64,000 nucleotides of DNA, from assembly GCF_008704655.1 (NCBI RefSeq), contig NZ_CP023688.1, forward strand, positions 6,392,001-6,456,000, given 5' to 3'. The DNA is from Streptomyces rimosus. GTDB lineage: Bacteria > Actinomycetota > Actinomycetes > Streptomycetales > Streptomycetaceae. Position numbers and translations under genes: made by a program. The notes beneath the pieces are model-generated. The model was not told the DNA's origin. It worked only from the letters and a program-made list of their open reading frames with translations, and searched no databases. Of the stretch, positions 61,574 through 64,000 are shown piece by piece; within the stretch, counting starts at the first letter, position 1; every line of letters starts with the position of its first letter.

Positions 61574-62521
61574 TCAGCTGAACCGCCGCCTCCCCCGCAC
61601 CACCAGCACCACGCCGAAGAGCGTCAATCCGCCGCCCGCCACCGCCGCCACGACCGGCGCCGTCTCGCCGACCCGCGCCAGCTTGGTGCTGTCCGCGTCC
61701 GCCAGCGCCACCTGCCTGCGCTGCGTCGCCGGGGTGAACTCCAGGCCGTCGCCGCGCAGCAGGGTCACCGCGTCGGTCTGCGCGCCGGGGGCCCGCAGCG
61801 TCTTGTGCGGGGAGATGGACGCGTTGATGATCCGGCCGGTACGCCGGTCGACGACCAGCTCGATACGTTGGTTCGCGTACCACTCCTCGGCCTGGACCTG
61901 GCCCTGCGCCGGCCGTCCCACCAGCCGCCCCGGCACCTGCCGGCTGCCCGTCCTGGTGGGCTCGACGGTCCCGGTGAAGCGGTAGCCCTCGTACCCCTGC
62001 ACCCGCGTGACGCCCGCGAAGCGGAGCGGGACCGCGGCGCCCAGCGTGTTGTCCCACCAGCGGTAGGTCCGGCGCTGCACGTCGAAGGGGAACTTCAGGT
62101 ACGCCTCACCCTCGAAGCGGGTCGGCGCCTCCTCGCAGCAGTGCACCGGGGCGTTGGTGCGCCGGTCGGTCACCCAGCGCTCGACCGTCCACTGGAACGC
62201 CTTGCGCGGGTCCCGCAGCTCCAGCGTCACCGGTGTGTCCACGGTCGTGGACACGTCCCACACGGCCCGCCCGCTGCGCTCGCTCTCCGCCACGTCGCCC
62301 AGCACATGCCGGGTGATGGTGATCTTCTGCTGGTTCCTGGTGCGCAGGGCCCCGGTGTCGAAGTAGCTGCCGGTACCGGTGAAGACGGTGGTCACATCGA
62401 CGTCCACCGGGGTGCGCTGGGCGCGCGGCGCCACGTACCAGGCGAGCATCGGCGCGAGCACCAGCAGGAAGACGCCGAGTCCCAGCAGGACCAGGGAAAA
62501 GGGCGAGGCGGTCTTACGCAT
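61574..62521 (-). CDS. DUF3068/PorA-family membrane protein
   Basis: A 315-residue protein anchored by an N-terminal helix (FSLVLLGLGVFLLVLAPMLA, about 8-28) and a C-terminal helix (VVAAVAGGGLTLFGVVLVVR, about 288-308). A large extracytoplasmic beta-rich domain lies between: VFTGTGSYFDTGALRTRN, YLKFPFDVQRRTYRWWDNTL, RIELVVDRRTGRIIN. It has a paired CCEE. DUF3068 proteins are widespread in actinobacteria, often near glycosyltransferases, with no defined function. It is 210 nt upstream of the GT4 gene and could be the first gene of the operon. Confidence 0.85.
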   Translation of the reverse strand: MRKTASPFSLVLLGLGVFLLVLAPMLAWYVAPRAQRTPVDVDVTTVFTGTGSYFDTGALRTRNQQKITITRHVLGDVAESERSGRAVWDVSTTVDTPVTLELRDPRKAFQWTVERWVTDRRTNAPVHCCEEAPTRFEGEAYLKFPFDVQRRTYRWWDNTLGAAVPLRFAGVTRVQGYEGYRFTGTVEPTRTGSRQVPGRLVGRPAQGQVQAEEWYANQRIELVVDRRTGRIINASISPHKTLRAPGAQTDAVTLLRGDGLEFTPATQRRQVALADADSTKLARVGETAPVVAAVAGGGLTLFGVVLVVRGRRRFS

Positions 62522-62606
62522 ACGAGCACTCCTGAGGGCGGCGGGGGCAGTGCGCGTGCGGCGTGGCGGTGGTCCGGGTGAACGGGCGGGAACCGTAGGC
62601 GACTGC

Positions 62607-62635
62607 TTGACATGCCGTCAATGCCCCCACACACT
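62607..62635. promoter_or_regulatory. Back-to-back -35 elements for divergent promoters
   Basis: TTGAC (62607-62611) and GTCAA (62617-62621) form an inverted repeat with a 5-nt centre. On the minus strand TTGACG is followed 18 nt later by TACGGT, a fair -10 for DUF3068. On the plus strand TTGACA is followed 17 nt later by only CACACT, a weak -10. The two genes may share one control site. Confidence 0.4.
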
Positions 62636-62724
62636 CGGCAGGCACCGCGGCCGTCCGCGGACCGGGCCGGACCGGTGCGCCGCGCCACCCTCGACGTACC
62701 CGCCACGAAGGGGCCCGCCGCGCC

Positions 62725-62868
62725 ATGCACAGACTGCTCGCCGCCGTACTGACCTCGCTGGCCGCCGCCGCCCTCGCCGTGGGCGCCGCCCTCGGCATCG
62801 TCGCCGCCCTCGACGCCACGCCGGAGCAGCCGAACGTGCCCCTGGTGACCTTCGGCCGGACGCCGTAG
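62725..62868 (+). CDS. DUF2613-like small membrane protein
   Basis: A 47-residue single-helix protein: MHRLLAAVLTSLAAAALAVG starts a hydrophobic segment reaching about residue 28, then an exported tail TPEQPNVPLVTFGRTP. It resembles DUF2613 proteins, which in mycobacteria lie next to aftD (recalled from memory of the Rv0236 region). Here it is divergent from the AftD-containing operon. GAAGGGG precedes the ATG. It is shorter than usual ORF cut-offs. Function unknown. Confidence 0.65.
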   Translation: MHRLLAAVLTSLAAAALAVGAALGIVAALDATPEQPNVPLVTFGRTP

Positions 62869-62882
62869 AGGAGGGCGCAGGC

Positions 62883-64000
62883 GTGGTGGAGACCGTCCGC
62901 TCGGCGTGGCGCGACGTACCCCCGGCGCAGGTACGGGAGTTCGCCGCCCGCGCCCTCGACGAGGTCCCGGCGCTCGCCCAGCGCATTCTGGCCGAGATCC
63001 GCCGCGAGTATCCGCAGCTCCCGCTCGCCCTGGACGAGTACGGCGAGCCGCGCGCCCTGACCGGAATCCGGCAGTCCCTGGAGTACTTCGTCCAGCACAT
63101 GTCCGCCGGCCTGGACCTGCCGCACGTCCACCCGCGGATCTTCCAAGAGTTCGGCCGCGGCGCGGGCATCCAGGGGCGCAGCCTGGACGCCCTCCAGGCG
63201 ATCTACCGGCTGGGCGTACGGCTGGCCTGGCGGCGCCTGGCCGAGATCGGCCAGCAGGTGGCGATCCCGGCCCCCGCCATGTACGAACTGGCCGAATCCG
63301 GCTTCGAGTACCTGGACGGGCTGGTGGCCGAATCCGTACGCGGCTTCGCCGAGGCGGCGGCCCGCCAGGCGGGCGAGCGGCTGCGGCACCAACGGCGCCT
63401 CATGGACCAGCTGTTCGCCGCCGGTACCCGCGCGCACACGGCGTCCGCGCTCACCGACCGCGCCGCCCGCATCGGCTGGGCACTGCCCGGACAGGTCGCG
63501 GTTGCCGTACTGCTGCGCCCGGCCCGCGAATCCGTCGCCCCCGCCGTCGGTACGGACGTCCTGCTGGACATGGAGTGCGAGCGGCCCCGCATGGTGGTGC
63601 CGGAACCGGACGCCGCCGGGCGCCGGGAGCTGCTCCAGCGCGCTACGGCCGGGTGGTCGGGCGCGCTCGGCCCGGCCGTACCCCTGGCCGACGCGGCCAA
63701 GTCCCTGCGCTGGGCGAGCGCCGCCGTCGACCTGATGGAGCGCGGCCTGCTGCCCGCCGGGCAGCTGCTGCACTGCACCGAGCACACCGAGGCGCTGGTA
63801 CTGCTGCCGCCGGAAGAGCTGATCGAGGACCTGACCCGACGGCGGCTGGAACCCTTGGCGCACTGCGGCCCGACTCACGGCCGCCGCCTGGCCGAAACCC
63901 TGCTCGCCTGGCTGGAGACGCGCGGCGGCGCGCCTGAGGTGGCGGCCCGGCTCGGCGTCCACCCGCAGACCGTGCGCTACCGGCTGCGCCAGATACGGGA
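62883..64000 (+). CDS. PucR/CdaR-type transcriptional regulator, C-terminus outside window
   Basis: About 372 residues are visible from GTG 62883 (GGAGGG seven bases upstream). The helical N-terminal sensor region (VPPAQVREFAARALDEVPAL, FGRGAGIQGRSLDALQAIYR) is followed by a GGDEF-like middle part. The HTH starts at LLAWLETRGGAPEVAARLGV and HPQTVRYRLRQIR, which is the PucR_2 C-terminal motif, and runs off the edge. The segment SLDALQAIYRLGVRLAWR recalls streptomycete PucR-like morphological regulators. Targets are unknown. It may be cotranscribed with the DUF2613-like gene, 14 nt upstream. Confidence 0.9.
   Translation, partial: MVETVRSAWRDVPPAQVREFAARALDEVPALAQRILAEIRREYPQLPLALDEYGEPRALTGIRQSLEYFVQHMSAGLDLPHVHPRIFQEFGRGAGIQGRSLDALQAIYRLGVRLAWRRLAEIGQQVAIPAPAMYELAESGFEYLDGLVAESVRGFAEAAARQAGERLRHQRRLMDQLFAAGTRAHTASALTDRAARIGWALPGQVAVAVLLRPARESVAPAVGTDVLLDMECERPRMVVPEPDAAGRRELLQRATAGWSGALGPAVPLADAAKSLRWASAAVDLMERGLLPAGQLLHCTEHTEALVLLPPEELIEDLTRRRLEPLAHCGPTHGRRLAETLLAWLETRGGAPEVAARLGVHPQTVRYRLRQIR

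Noticed and set aside
1..64000. CRISPR arrays, insertion sequences and rRNA genes were looked for.
   Set aside because: No regularly spaced repeats, transposase motifs or rRNA sequence were recognised on either strand.

Overview
The window is chromosomal DNA of a Streptomyces-type actinomycete. It is very GC-rich, has GTG starts and ATGA/GTGA gene overlaps, and carries an actinomycete gene set: HrdA-type sigma factor, Mbl, GlnR-like operators, a KGG stress protein and an AftD-like mannan/arabinan enzyme. The order nitrite reductase - nitrate reductase - dnaG - hrdA - tRNAs - mbl resembles the core chromosome of Streptomyces coelicolor (from memory, not searched). No phage, IS element, integrase or CRISPR array was seen.

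1-27 kb: A nitrite reductase operon runs off the left edge. A two-component system, a TetR/GNAT pair divergent from a solo FabH, and a small stress block (ferritin-like protein, hemerythrin, KGG-repeat protein, with sigma-B-like promoters) follow. Next come a secreted glycosidase-like lipoprotein, an enterochelin esterase behind an iron box, a TSUP permease, a cupin, CutA, a secreted trypsin-like protease, a YdcF/SanA protein, gamma-glutamylcyclotransferase, a probable adenine deaminase, a MarR-type regulator with a SoxR-like promoter, and an NTF2-like protein. Assimilatory nitrate reductase stands divergent from a sirohydrochlorin chelatase-like gene that overlaps dgt. Nitrate reductase, NirB and the siroheme gene form one nitrate-assimilation route, and both reductase promoters carry similarly spaced GlnR-like half-sites.

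26-35 kb: An NAD/FAD oxidoreductase, a threonine/serine dehydratase, dnaG, hrdA, a xylulokinase, a YtxH-like protein, two tandem tRNA-Asn genes with a terminator, and a CAT-anticodon tRNA.

35-45 kb: A more accessory stretch holding a cyclase and dimethylargininase pair, a glycosyltransferase with an unrecognised beta-rich protein, a stand-alone PucR-type HTH, and a 1248-residue xanthine-dehydrogenase-family fusion with the unusual order FAD - 2Fe-2S - molybdenum and two blocks of in-frame tandem repeats. Thioredoxin, a histidine phosphatase, Mbl, and a WYL regulator divergent from a UvrA-like ABC protein follow.

50-62.5 kb: About ten minus-strand genes, mostly overlapping, form a probable cell-envelope operon: DUF3068, glycosyltransferase, methyltransferase, 1514-residue AftD-like membrane protein, condensation-type acyltransferase, methyltransferase, EamA transporter, Trm112-like protein and an unknown protein. 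A 54-residue chimeric ORF inside it was made by tandem duplication of a gene junction. The window ends with a small DUF2613-like membrane protein and the start of a PucR/CdaR-type regulator.
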